A stretch of DNA of 22,006 nt from Methanosarcinaceae archaeon (GTDB lineage: Archaea; Halobacteriota; Methanosarcinia; Methanosarcinales; Methanosarcinaceae): NCBI GenBank assembly GCA_017613335.1, contig JAGAEB010000116.1, positions 1 to 22,006 on the forward strand, written 5' to 3'. Position 1 is the first letter of the stretch, and the number at the start of each line of letters is the position of its first letter. Of this stretch, positions 15,313 through 22,006 are shown in pieces. The notes beneath the pieces were generated by a model, which was given only the letters and a program-made list of their open reading frames with translations, had not been told where the DNA came from and did not search any database. The position numbers and the translations under genes were made by a program.

Positions 15313-18300
15313 TCAGGACGACATCATTTCGGCAAGGATCAGGTCTTTTCCGTTGATCCTCCCGTCATGATTGATATCATAATCGTAATCTTTCCGGAGC
15401 GGATCGCCGTTTGCCAGATAGGCGATGAGTTCTCTGACGGTATCTCTCGTCGGCCGGGGCTGCATCTCGTCTTTTTCATAGACGGCGGCGATCGTGTGAT
15501 CCGCATCGACATTGCTGAACCGGTAAGACGAGACGGCGCCGACGGAAATGCCGTCGACGAGGACATCTGCGATGTGCCAGCCGTTGTCGGGGCTGATCGT
15601 GCAGACGACGGATCCGCCTTTTTCGACGACCGTTTCGCCGGCGGGTCTGATGACGCCGTTTCTCGACGGAGCAGCGGTGATCGTGAACGTGTCAGGCATG
15701 TCCGGATCTTTGAAAGCATAGAAATGGCCGTTTTCAGAGCCGATATACAGGATACCGCTTTCTATGGAGGGGGTTGCTTCGATGAGTGAATACCAACTCG
15801 TTCCTTCGGCGATCAGCGGCATTTTGTAGCTCCATGCAACTTCTCCCGTCGTGATGTCGACGGCGTAGAGTTTTCCTGCGCCGTAGGTGCCGAAATATGC
15901 CATATTTCCGGCAACGGTCGCTGCAGCTTTTTCGGTCACTTCTGTTTCGCAGAACCAGAGACGATTGCCGTCCTGATCGTAGGCGTAAAGGCCGTCGCAG
16001 ACGAAGAGGACTTTGTCTTCTGTGACGACCGGCGTGTTGACACTGCTGATGTTGACTTTATCGTGCCATTTCAGCGTACCGGTCACAGCATCAAGGCAGT
16101 AGATGCCTGTACCGTATTCGCCGGAATAATTTGATGAATTGCTGACAGTAAAGTAGACGCAGCCGTTTCTGTAGGCAGGACCCGAAACAAAAATGCCGTT
16201 TCCGCCGTAATCAATCGTTCCCCCGAATGTTGCTTTTCCCTGTCCGGAAGCGCCGGCATCGAATGACCAGATCTTCTGATTCGTGGTCGTATCGACAGCA
16301 AAAACGCCGCCGTCTCCTGCCGCATAGACGACCGCCGGGTAATTTTCGCCGGCAGGCGAAAGCGCGGGGGATGCAAACATGCCGGTTCCTCTGCCGGCAT
16401 CAAGCCGGAAGATTTCTTCCGGTTTTCCGTCGCCGTCATTGTCATCAAGCGTAAAGCCGTAAAGGCTTTCCGTGACTTTTCTTTTCTGCTCGTCGACATA
16501 AACGGCGCTGACGTAGACCGTATCGTTGAAGATCAGCGGAACGGAGGTGAGGCCGATATAGGCGGCATTGCTGATACTTCCGGTCGACCAGATCAGCTGT
16601 CCCGTCTTTTCATCAACGCACATGAGGCTTGAGCCGCCGCCTCCGTAGATCCTGCCGTCGACGACCGTCAGGCCGGTTCTGGAAATCATCGTTTCGGAAT
16701 ACCAGTTCTGCTCTCCGGTCGATGCATTGAAACTGTAGACGCCGTAGCCGCTCGTACCGTCCCCGCTCATGGCGCCGCCCCATGTCGTGACATAGACGTT
16801 TCCGCTGGAAAGAGCCGGATGGCCGTCAACGAGCGTCGTATACTGCACATCCGGGAAATGACAGTCCCAGAGGATCGTCGGCGTCTTCGGGCCTTCGCCT
16901 GCGGCGACGCCTGTTCTGGCATAATTGCCGCGGGCCGTAAAGAAGGTATCCGTCTGTTCGACAGACGAATTTTTCGGGATCATATCCCGGATCGTCTCTT
17001 CGTCGTATACTGTGAAAACGATCTCCGATTTCAGCAACATGCCGCTTTCCGTATGAACGGCTCTGATCACTGCTTCTGAAGAGCCGCTGACATTATCTGT
17101 CGTCCAGATGCACGAATCCCCGTCGGGGACGATCCTGACAGGCCCTTCTGATGACCATTCAATTTCAGGGTCGTTTATCCGGTTTCCTTTTGCATCGGCG
17201 GCGCGTGCATAAAGCGTTCCTGATGACGATGACGGCACATTCATCCGGACCATTCCTCCCGTTGCCTTTTCATTCGGCGATATGAACAAAGACGGAAAGA
17301 TCATGTCAGAAACAGTCAGCCTGATGACATAAGCCGCATCATCGGGCGTGCCGCCGTAGGCAAACACCAGCTGATCTCCGATATTGACCGGCTCTTCCGG
17401 ATCGATCGATGTTCCGAGTAAATTTCCGTTTTTATATATATACCAGTCTTTATCACTGTAACCTTTGACGGAGACCAGTCTGACACCGTCATCGTCAGCC
17501 TGCAGACTGTAGCTGTAGATTCTTGTATATCCGTTGCCTTCTTTTCTGAAAGATCCTGTCTCCAGAACGCCGTAAACCGTGTCATACCGGATCTCGCCGA
17601 CATCCGACTCAAACGTCTCCCCGTAATACGGAACGACGTCCGCCTCGGCCAACACTTCCTGGTAATGATCCGGCAGGCCGAAGAACCATAAGGAACTCAT
17701 GCCGCCGCAATCGACAGCTTCCCAATAATCGAAATCTGTTACATCCGGATCGAATCCTTCCGGCACGCACTCTCCGGTTCCGACAAACAGAGATGAATCC
17801 GCCAGCGCCGGCGACGAATAGATGATGGGCGCACCGAAACCGTCTTCAAAAAGTTCATCGCAAAGATAGTCGATATCGTGAGATGAGATGAATTCATTGT
17901 CTTCAACAAAAAGTGACTGAGCCGAACGGTTGAGCGTGGCGCCGTCGGTGAGATCGACTTTATAGACGAAGCCGAGTCTGTCATCATAATTCTGCGTATA
18001 ATAAACGACGTTGTTGCTGACATCGGCGACAGGTGAATTCGGCGAGACGGATGAATTTTCATCTGTCGGATTGTTCCAGATCTGCGCGCCGTTCTCACGG
18101 GAATAAGCCGTCAGACCGTTGTCGCCGTTTGCAATGACCATCGACGCCGTGACAACCGGAGCCGTAGCATTTCCGGCGTGTGCCGTGTGCCACTGTTCTT
18201 CGCCTGAGGCGGCATTGAGACAATACAGATCTTCTTCTGTTTCAAAAAAGACACAGCCGTCCGAATAAACAGGCGTTCCCCCGGCGCCCGAGACGTCAAA

Positions 18301-19131
18301 TGCCCAAATGATCTCTCCGGTGACGGCATCCGCCGCCGCCGTTCCGTTTCTTCCGGCCGTGAAAATGACTGATCCGTCATCGTTCACGGACGGCGAGGCC
18401 CGTCCGGCAACACCGGATACAAGATCCGTCCGGATTTCCTGCGCGCCGGTCGTCAGATTGAAACCATAAAGTGCTGCCGGCATCTGCGACGTGACCCAGA
18501 CTCTGTCGCCGCACACAAGCGGCGCGGATGAAAGTCCTGTCACGTCTGTCTCATCGATCCTGTCCGTCACCCATAAGATCGTACCGGGATCCTCAATCGT
18601 TGTCGGGTAAGGAGAAATCTTTCCTTTGCCGGCCGCATCCGCGCAGTACAGTTTTCCGTCGCCGCCGCCGAAAAAGATCTTCCCGTCTGAATATGTCAGA
18701 CCGCCGGCTACGCCGGCTTCGATATGCCAGTATCCGTCAAGAAGTATCAGGTTAGAAGAATATTCATAAATCGGGTAATCCAAAGAATAACTGAAGATGC
18801 CGACAGGAAAGTCTGATTCCCCGGCGACCGGCACTGTTCCGAAATAGACTTTGTTGCCTGCAACGACCGGCGAACTCAATATTGCTCTTCTGTAACCGAT
18901 GTCTTCGTAACTGTAATAAACGGATGCTGCAATGAGTTGAGGTTCTTCCACATCCTTCATAGAATCCAGCCAGAGATCAAAGTCCACCGGCCCCGTTTCT
19001 GCGATGCCGTCACGGGAAAAACTGCTGTGAAATGTTTCATAATCAGCCGAAGCCGGCGTCAGAAAACAGAATAATATTAAAAAAAGAAGTAAGGCAGCTG
19101 ATGCTGCCTTACCGGAAAAACTTCCTGCCAT
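15313..19131 (-). CDS. Secreted two-propeller PQQ-like repeat protein with half-dockerin
   Basis: A 1272-residue exported protein of unknown function. A signal peptide ends at TPASA (residue 29). Residues about 30-515 and 720-1140 hold PQQ-like beta-propeller blades, with recurring VYFG, LYCxD, TGxxxW and SSPV/ATPS motifs. Between them are a DUF4430-like segment (about 520-612: GYSDKDWYIYKNGN, then IGDQLVFAYG) and an Ig-like segment (about 615-710). Residues about 1147-1220 match the divergent InlB B-repeat type (DVLVDGISVGAVSSYRFSNV). The C-terminus has one dockerin-type calcium loop, DINHDGRINGKD, after a helix, where dockerins have two. There is no membrane anchor. Propeller proteins of this class often bind ligands or serve as scaffolds; the PQQ label names a fold and does not imply the cofactor. 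GAGGA before the ATG overlaps the stop of the upstream gene, so the pair is translated from one message. Confidence 0.9.
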   Translation of the reverse strand: MAGSFSGKAASAALLLFLILFCFLTPASADYETFHSSFSRDGIAETGPVDFDLWLDSMKDVEEPQLIAASVYYSYEDIGYRRAILSSPVVAGNKVYFGTVPVAGESDFPVGIFSYSLDYPIYEYSSNLILLDGYWHIEAGVAGGLTYSDGKIFFGGGDGKLYCADAAGKGKISPYPTTIEDPGTILWVTDRIDETDVTGLSSAPLVCGDRVWVTSQMPAALYGFNLTTGAQEIRTDLVSGVAGRASPSVNDDGSVIFTAGRNGTAAADAVTGEIIWAFDVSGAGGTPVYSDGCVFFETEEDLYCLNAASGEEQWHTAHAGNATAPVVTASMVIANGDNGLTAYSRENGAQIWNNPTDENSSVSPNSPVADVSNNVVYYTQNYDDRLGFVYKVDLTDGATLNRSAQSLFVEDNEFISSHDIDYLCDELFEDGFGAPIIYSSPALADSSLFVGTGECVPEGFDPDVTDFDYWEAVDCGGMSSLWFFGLPDHYQEVLAEADVVPYYGETFESDVGEIRYDTVYGVLETGSFRKEGNGYTRIYSYSLQADDDGVRLVSVKGYSDKDWYIYKNGNLLGTSIDPEEPVNIGDQLVFAYGGTPDDAAYVIRLTVSDMIFPSLFISPNEKATGGMVRMNVPSSSSGTLYARAADAKGNRINDPEIEWSSEGPVRIVPDGDSCIWTTDNVSGSSEAVIRAVHTESGMLLKSEIVFTVYDEETIRDMIPKNSSVEQTDTFFTARGNYARTGVAAGEGPKTPTILWDCHFPDVQYTTLVDGHPALSSGNVYVTTWGGAMSGDGTSGYGVYSFNASTGEQNWYSETMISRTGLTVVDGRIYGGGGSSLMCVDEKTGQLIWSTGSISNAAYIGLTSVPLIFNDTVYVSAVYVDEQKRKVTESLYGFTLDDNDGDGKPEEIFRLDAGRGTGMFASPALSPAGENYPAVVYAAGDGGVFAVDTTTNQKIWSFDAGASGQGKATFGGTIDYGGNGIFVSGPAYRNGCVYFTVSNSSNYSGEYGTGIYCLDAVTGTLKWHDKVNISSVNTPVVTEDKVLFVCDGLYAYDQDGNRLWFCETEVTEKAAATVAGNMAYFGTYGAGKLYAVDITTGEVAWSYKMPLIAEGTSWYSLIEATPSIESGILYIGSENGHFYAFKDPDMPDTFTITAAPSRNGVIRPAGETVVEKGGSVVCTISPDNGWHIADVLVDGISVGAVSSYRFSNVDADHTIAAVYEKDEMQPRPTRDTVRELIAYLANGDPLRKDYDYDINHDGRINGKDLILAEMMSS

Positions 19132-19140
19132 GTTTTTTCC

Positions 19141-20100
19141 TCATACAAGAGTCAATTTTAAGATGTGTGTTGCTGCATCAGGGTAGTAGTCTGTGCCGTA
19201 CGGATCTGACACGGCCGTGTTGTTATATCCGGTCGGGATCACGCCGCCTGATGAACTGGCGGTTATCATGATGATGAGTGATTCACCGTCTGTCAGGTCG
19301 AATTTCTCAAGCGAATCCGTCACAGTGAGGATGTTGTTGGATTCTTTGAAAATAGAATATCCGTAACCGGTTGCACTCCAGTCCGGATAGGTTCCGTTGA
19401 TGTCGTTCAGCCAGGTAAAGGGCGTTCCGTTGTAAGTGCCTGCGCCGAGTGAATAGGTGTACGTCCCGGGCGCTGCGCCCCTCATAAGAACGCCGAGTCC
19501 GGAATTGTTCGAAACATTCGTGAAGGAAATGTTATTGAGCGTAACATTGAATGTTCCGGCAGAAGATGAAACATTACCCTGATAGAATGTCGTCGGACTG
19601 TTCTGAACCGTCACGCCGGCGAGGATGTAACGGTCACACAGATTGATCGTCTTTGTCAGCGTTTTTTTGGGGTTGTTGGTGTAAACGAAAGCAACCATGC
19701 TTCCGGAGGGTATGGGTGAAGACGGATCCAGGTATGAACGGCTGGTGTTGTTTACATACACGTACCATTTTTTATTTCCTGCGGTCGCATAGCCGTTGAT
19801 GTCTGAAATCGACCATGTTCCGTTTGCATATGTCAGGTTGTATGTGAAAGCATTCGGTCCGTTGTTCAGCTGGTCGTAAGCGGCATTCAGGATGCCGGCG
19901 TCCGTGTCTGCATAGACATACTGTCCGGGATTCATGTAATCCACGGGGACGGTTGTCTGAGCGAAGCTGTTGTTGACGACTGTGACGGTTCCGTTGAAAA
20001 TCGGCGTTCCCGCCGCTGAAACGGAAACGATGCCGAGCGTTACGGCAATCATGATCGCTGTCATGATGCCGATGATTTTTAATGAATTATTAAAATTCAT
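19141..20100 (-). CDS. Secreted DUF4430-domain protein
   Basis: A 319-residue exported protein. Residues 1-29 form a signal peptide (NNSLK, hydrophobic core, VSVSA). Residues about 60-140 match the transcobalamin-like DUF4430 type: DAGILNAAYDQL, then WYVYVNN and SGSMVAFVY. Residues about 200-285 look like a second, diverged copy (GYGYSIFKESN, then DLTDGESLIIMI). More than ten N-x-S/T sequons suggest heavy glycosylation. There is no C-terminal anchor. GGTGA precedes the ATG at 20100. Its TGA stop overlaps the GAGGA ribosome binding site of the propeller gene, nine bases before that gene's ATG. DUF4430 resembles a cobalamin-binding protein domain, but binding of a corrinoid here is unproven. 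Confidence 0.85.
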   Translation of the reverse strand: MNFNNSLKIIGIMTAIMIAVTLGIVSVSAAGTPIFNGTVTVVNNSFAQTTVPVDYMNPGQYVYADTDAGILNAAYDQLNNGPNAFTYNLTYANGTWSISDINGYATAGNKKWYVYVNNTSRSYLDPSSPIPSGSMVAFVYTNNPKKTLTKTINLCDRYILAGVTVQNSPTTFYQGNVSSSAGTFNVTLNNISFTNVSNNSGLGVLMRGAAPGTYTYSLGAGTYNGTPFTWLNDINGTYPDWSATGYGYSIFKESNNILTVTDSLEKFDLTDGESLIIMITASSSGGVIPTGYNNTAVSDPYGTDYYPDAATHILKLTLV

Positions 20101-20120
20101 AACTCTTCACCTTGTAAATT

Positions 20121-20137
20121 TCTTTTAAGTATTATGC
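20121..20137 (-). promoter_or_regulatory. Possible TATA promoter of the DUF4430-PQQ operon
   Basis: The minus strand reads GCATAATACTTAAAAGA at this place, ending about 20 bases before the ATG at 20100, so the leader would be very short and hold only the GGTGA ribosome binding site. The match to a TATA box is moderate. Confidence 0.4.
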
Positions 20138-20381
20138 ACCCCCGACAGCGTTTCGTTTTTGAAAAAAGCATAACGGACGGCAGACATCCGATCAGGCGGC
20201 CGTTTCACCGGACGCTTTATCGGAAACATTCCGGTCAGGAATGTGACCGATATCTGCCGGTGTTTCGGCCGGCGGAAAACCGGGATGGCTGCAGGCTGTA
20301 ATCCCGCATCTGCGGCAAAAGTTAAAAACGATCACAGCATTACTTCCATTGCTTTTTCCGGTGGACTTTGCTGTCGCAGAG

Positions 20382-20428
20382 AAAGCACAGGCATCAGCCC
20401 GGTAGGGACGGACTGGTGCTTTTTTTTT
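20382..20428 (+). terminator. Two-tier hairpin with T8, attenuator-like
   Basis: AAAGCAC (20382-20388) pairs with GTGCTTT (20416-20422), and inside it CAG/CTG and CCC/GGG pair further; eight T follow (20421-20428). Upstream TGCTTT (20350-20355) could instead pair with AAAGCA (20382-20387), giving a mutually exclusive stem. No plus-strand gene is evident on either side. Confidence 0.5.
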
Positions 20429-20527
20429 ATTCGATTTGATTATTCTGATCCGTATGATCTTGTTCATCAGGGAGATCTTTTTTCATGAGATCATCAGATC
20501 ATCACGGCAGGTCTTCCCTGAGGAATT

Positions 20528-20574
20528 TATGATCATATCGACAGATTGATTATGATCATTACAATATTTAAAAG
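20528..20574. promoter_or_regulatory. Possible operator: two ATGATCAT palindromes and TATA-like box
   Basis: ATGATCAT occurs at 20529-20536 and 20552-20559, with centres 23 bases apart, about two helical turns. Next to the second is TATTTAAAAG (20565-20574), an A/T box that could serve either strand. The arrangement resembles a dimeric repressor site, but no gene start can be tied to it with confidence. Confidence 0.3.
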
Positions 20575-20823
20575 TAACTCTTTTTGATTTTTGCGGGAGC
20601 CGGGCATTTTACCTGAAAAGATTACAATCGTAATCCTGTCTGACTGATCTGTTTTTGATCCGGTGACTAAAAAAGAAAAATCTCCCGGACGAGTCATCAT
20701 AAATCATATTTTTTTGATTTGACAGACCGGCACCGGGCATCCGGACCGGAAATTCTGAGGCTTCTTCCGTCATGCATTCCGAAACAATATGGCTGTTTTC
20801 CGGTCATGTGTTCATCGGTCAGG

Positions 20824-20940
20824 GTCAGATATTCATCCGTCCGGGTGTTCATCACGTCAGATATTCATCCGTCCGGGTGTTCATCACGTCAGATATTCAT
20901 CCGTCCGGGTGTTCATCACGTCAGATATTCATCCGCCCGG
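20824..20940. repeat. 32-bp tandem array, 3.7 units
   Basis: Three 32-base units (20824-20855, 20856-20887, 20888-20919), the second and third identical to the first, plus a partial fourth ending at 20940; a degenerate half unit precedes (from about 20807). Each unit contains CAGATATTCATCCGTCCGGG and GTTCATCACG. There are no spacers, so it is not CRISPR. It ends eight bases from the stop codon of the PHP gene, on that gene's 3' side. Confidence 0.95.
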
Positions 20941-20947
20941 CTTTTTT

Positions 20948-21658
20948 TTACCATTCCCTGTAATCTCCCTTTGCTGCCTTTTTGAGCCTTCTGATGACAT
21001 TTTTCATCATCTGTCCGATGACGGAGGAAACGGGCGTCGTTTTTCCGCCGGTCCCGGATCTTCCTTCTCTGAGAGCTTTCAGAACATCTTCAGCATTGTT
21101 TTCAGATGCCGGAAGAGGGATCGTCGTATAACATCTTCCGACAAGATCCGGCGTATGAGCGTCGCTGCCGCCGGTCTTCGGGAGATCCAGGCGTTCTGCT
21201 TCGTTCTCTGCTTTTCTGTTGCTGTTTCCGAAGATGTTTTTGGAATTGAACGTTTCAACACCATCAACGTCGAGGCCTTCGATCCGTCCGATGCCGTGCG
21301 CGCTTTTTCTGTACGGGTGAGGGATGATGATGAACGCTCTGCGCAGCACGTCCGCTTCTCTGATGCGCCGGATCGTTTCTTCCGGCGTCAGTCCCGGCGG
21401 GATGCTGCAGGGCGGATTGAGAACGAGAAGATGTCCTTCGGACGTGCTGATCTCGACGCCCGGAATAACGGTCAGATCTCTGAATTCCTCTTTTTTTTCC
21501 GCCAGTTCGAGAGCGGCCCGGCCGCCTTCCGGATCATCGTGGTCGCAGACGGCGATCCCGTTGAGCCCCTGCCTCCGGGCCGATCTCAGGATCTCTTCGA
21601 CAGGTGAACGGCAGTCTCTCGAATATTCCGAATGGACATGAAGATCAAATCTGAGCAT
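20948..21658 (-). CDS. PHP-domain metal-dependent phosphoesterase
   Basis: A 236-residue cytoplasmic PHP-family protein; members hydrolyse phosphoesters such as nucleotide or histidinol phosphates with a two- or three-metal site, and the substrate here is unknown. Metal ligands are in place: H7 and H9 in DLHVHS, D15, D39-H40 in VCDHDD, E69 in PGVEIS, H76, H114 in PHPYR, and D166 and H168 in GGSDAH. N138 in ETFNS is also typical. Length fits stand-alone archaeal PHP proteins. The TATA box at 21677-21686 is so close to the ATG at 21658 that the transcript may be leaderless or nearly so; GGGAG lies about 11 bases before the ATG and would be of use only if transcription starts upstream of it. The gene stands alone, with tandem arrays on both sides. 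Confidence 0.92.
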   Translation of the reverse strand: MLRFDLHVHSEYSRDCRSPVEEILRSARRQGLNGIAVCDHDDPEGGRAALELAEKKEEFRDLTVIPGVEISTSEGHLLVLNPPCSIPPGLTPEETIRRIREADVLRRAFIIIPHPYRKSAHGIGRIEGLDVDGVETFNSKNIFGNSNRKAENEAERLDLPKTGGSDAHTPDLVGRCYTTIPLPASENNAEDVLKALREGRSGTGGKTTPVSSVIGQMMKNVIRRLKKAAKGDYREW

Positions 21659-21676
21659 GATCGGTGAATCTCCCTG

Positions 21677-21686
21677 AAAATATAAA
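21677..21686 (-). promoter_or_regulatory. TATA promoter of the PHP gene
   Basis: The minus strand reads TTTATATTTT, a near-ideal archaeal TATA box. Its centre is about 24 bases before the ATG at 21658, so initiation is expected at or beside the start codon. Confidence 0.6.
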
Positions 21687-21750
21687 CAGATAACGATGAT
21701 CGTTTTTCCGGAAACGCCAAGGACGGAAAAAGTGAAGATGGCTCACAGGA

Positions 21751-22006
21751 TGACCGACACAAGATGACCGACACAAGACGACCGACACAAGATGACCGAC
21801 ACAAGACGACTGACACAAGACGACCGACACAAGATGACCGACACAAGATGACTGACACAAGATGACCGACACAAGACGACCGACACAAGATGACCGACAC
21901 AAGATGACCGGCACAAGATGACCGGCACAAGATGACCGGCACAAGATGACCGACACAAGACGACCGACACAAGATGACCGACACAAGATGACCGACACAA
22001 GATGAC
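21751..22006. repeat. 14-bp tandem array, at least 18 units, cut by window end
   Basis: The unit TGACCGACACAAGA repeats 18.3 times without spacers to the last base. Variants are limited to C for T at position 1 (units 3, 5, 6, 10, 16), T for C at position 5 (units 5, 8) and G for A at position 7 (units 12-14 in a row). All three minus-strand frames are open and, as 14 is not a multiple of 3, all encode the same 14-residue cycle VGHLVSVILCRSSC. The array ends about 65 bases upstream of the PHP promoter. Confidence 0.96.

Larger units (their letters stand above)
20138..20823. other. Long spacer with regulatory-looking elements, no clear gene
   Basis: It contains a short dyad ACATTCC/GGAATGT (20226-20244), the terminator-like stem 20382-20428, paired ATGATCAT palindromes beside an A/T box (20528-20574), and the palindrome GATTAC-AATC-GTAATC (20620-20635). 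Small frames exist on both strands (minus 20192-20467, 91 codons; minus 20486-20427, about 19 codons, MKKDLPDEQ...), but none has a family match or a convincing ribosome binding site. The last 100 bases before the 32-bp array show nothing I can name. Confidence 0.5.

Noticed and set aside
20192..20467. 91-codon minus-strand small protein
   Set aside because: The sequence just upstream of its ATG is CTCCC rather than a ribosome binding site, composition is unremarkable and no family is recognisable; kept only as a remark in the spacer entry.
20824..20940. CRISPR array
   Set aside because: Units are contiguous 32-bp direct repeats without unique spacers; the same applies to the arrays at 1-150, 3811-4018 and 21751-22006.
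20789..21607. 272-codon plus frame across the 32-bp array and the PHP gene
   Set aside because: It is antisense to a PHP gene with all metal ligands, and its start lies in the repeat.

Overview
The window looks like part of the chromosome of a methanogenic euryarchaeon, most likely in or near Methanomicrobiales. It carries a complete archaeal AMP/pentose-bisphosphate pathway with a form III-type RuBisCO, an archaeal str-type ribosomal cluster (L30e, S12, S7, EF-2, EF-1A, S10), TATA-box promoters, and large secreted proteins with Ig-like, PQQ-propeller, DUF4430 and dockerin-like parts. The genus is a guess and I do not rely on it. No tRNA, rRNA, CRISPR array or intact insertion sequence was recognised.

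Layout. 1-150 is a 15-bp tandem array. 411-2530 (minus) is a secreted protein of seven Ig-like repeats whose reading frame is broken once near 2260-2275. Divergent from it, 2795-6913 (plus) carries ribose-1,5-bisphosphate isomerase, RuBisCO and AMP phosphorylase: AMP is split to adenine and ribose-1,5-bisphosphate, isomerised to RuBP, and carboxylated to two 3-phosphoglycerate. A 16-bp minisatellite lies between the first two genes and supplies the isomerase's C-terminal residues and stop codon.

7306-13344 (plus) is the translation cluster. It lacks nusA between L30e and S12, and RNA polymerase genes do not precede it. It is split by long spacers with their own TATA boxes, a 21-bp hairpin and a 13-bp hairpin with a T-tract, so it is probably several transcription units. 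13870-14820 (minus) is a PD-(D/E)XK nuclease of the Rpn/PDDEXK_2 transposase-like type with a variable-looking coiled-coil repeat. 15313-20100 (minus) is a two-gene operon: a secreted DUF4430-type protein followed 9 bases later by a 1272-residue secreted two-propeller protein with its own DUF4430-like segment. 20948-21658 (minus) is a PHP-domain phosphoesterase bracketed by a 32-bp array and a 14-bp array that runs off the window.

The most unusual features are five unrelated short-period tandem arrays (14, 15, 16, 24 and 32 bp) in 22 kb, several touching gene ends or promoters, and two or three spacers that look like small structured transcripts. I found no clear new multi-gene system; the array biology and the ncRNA candidates are the best leads.
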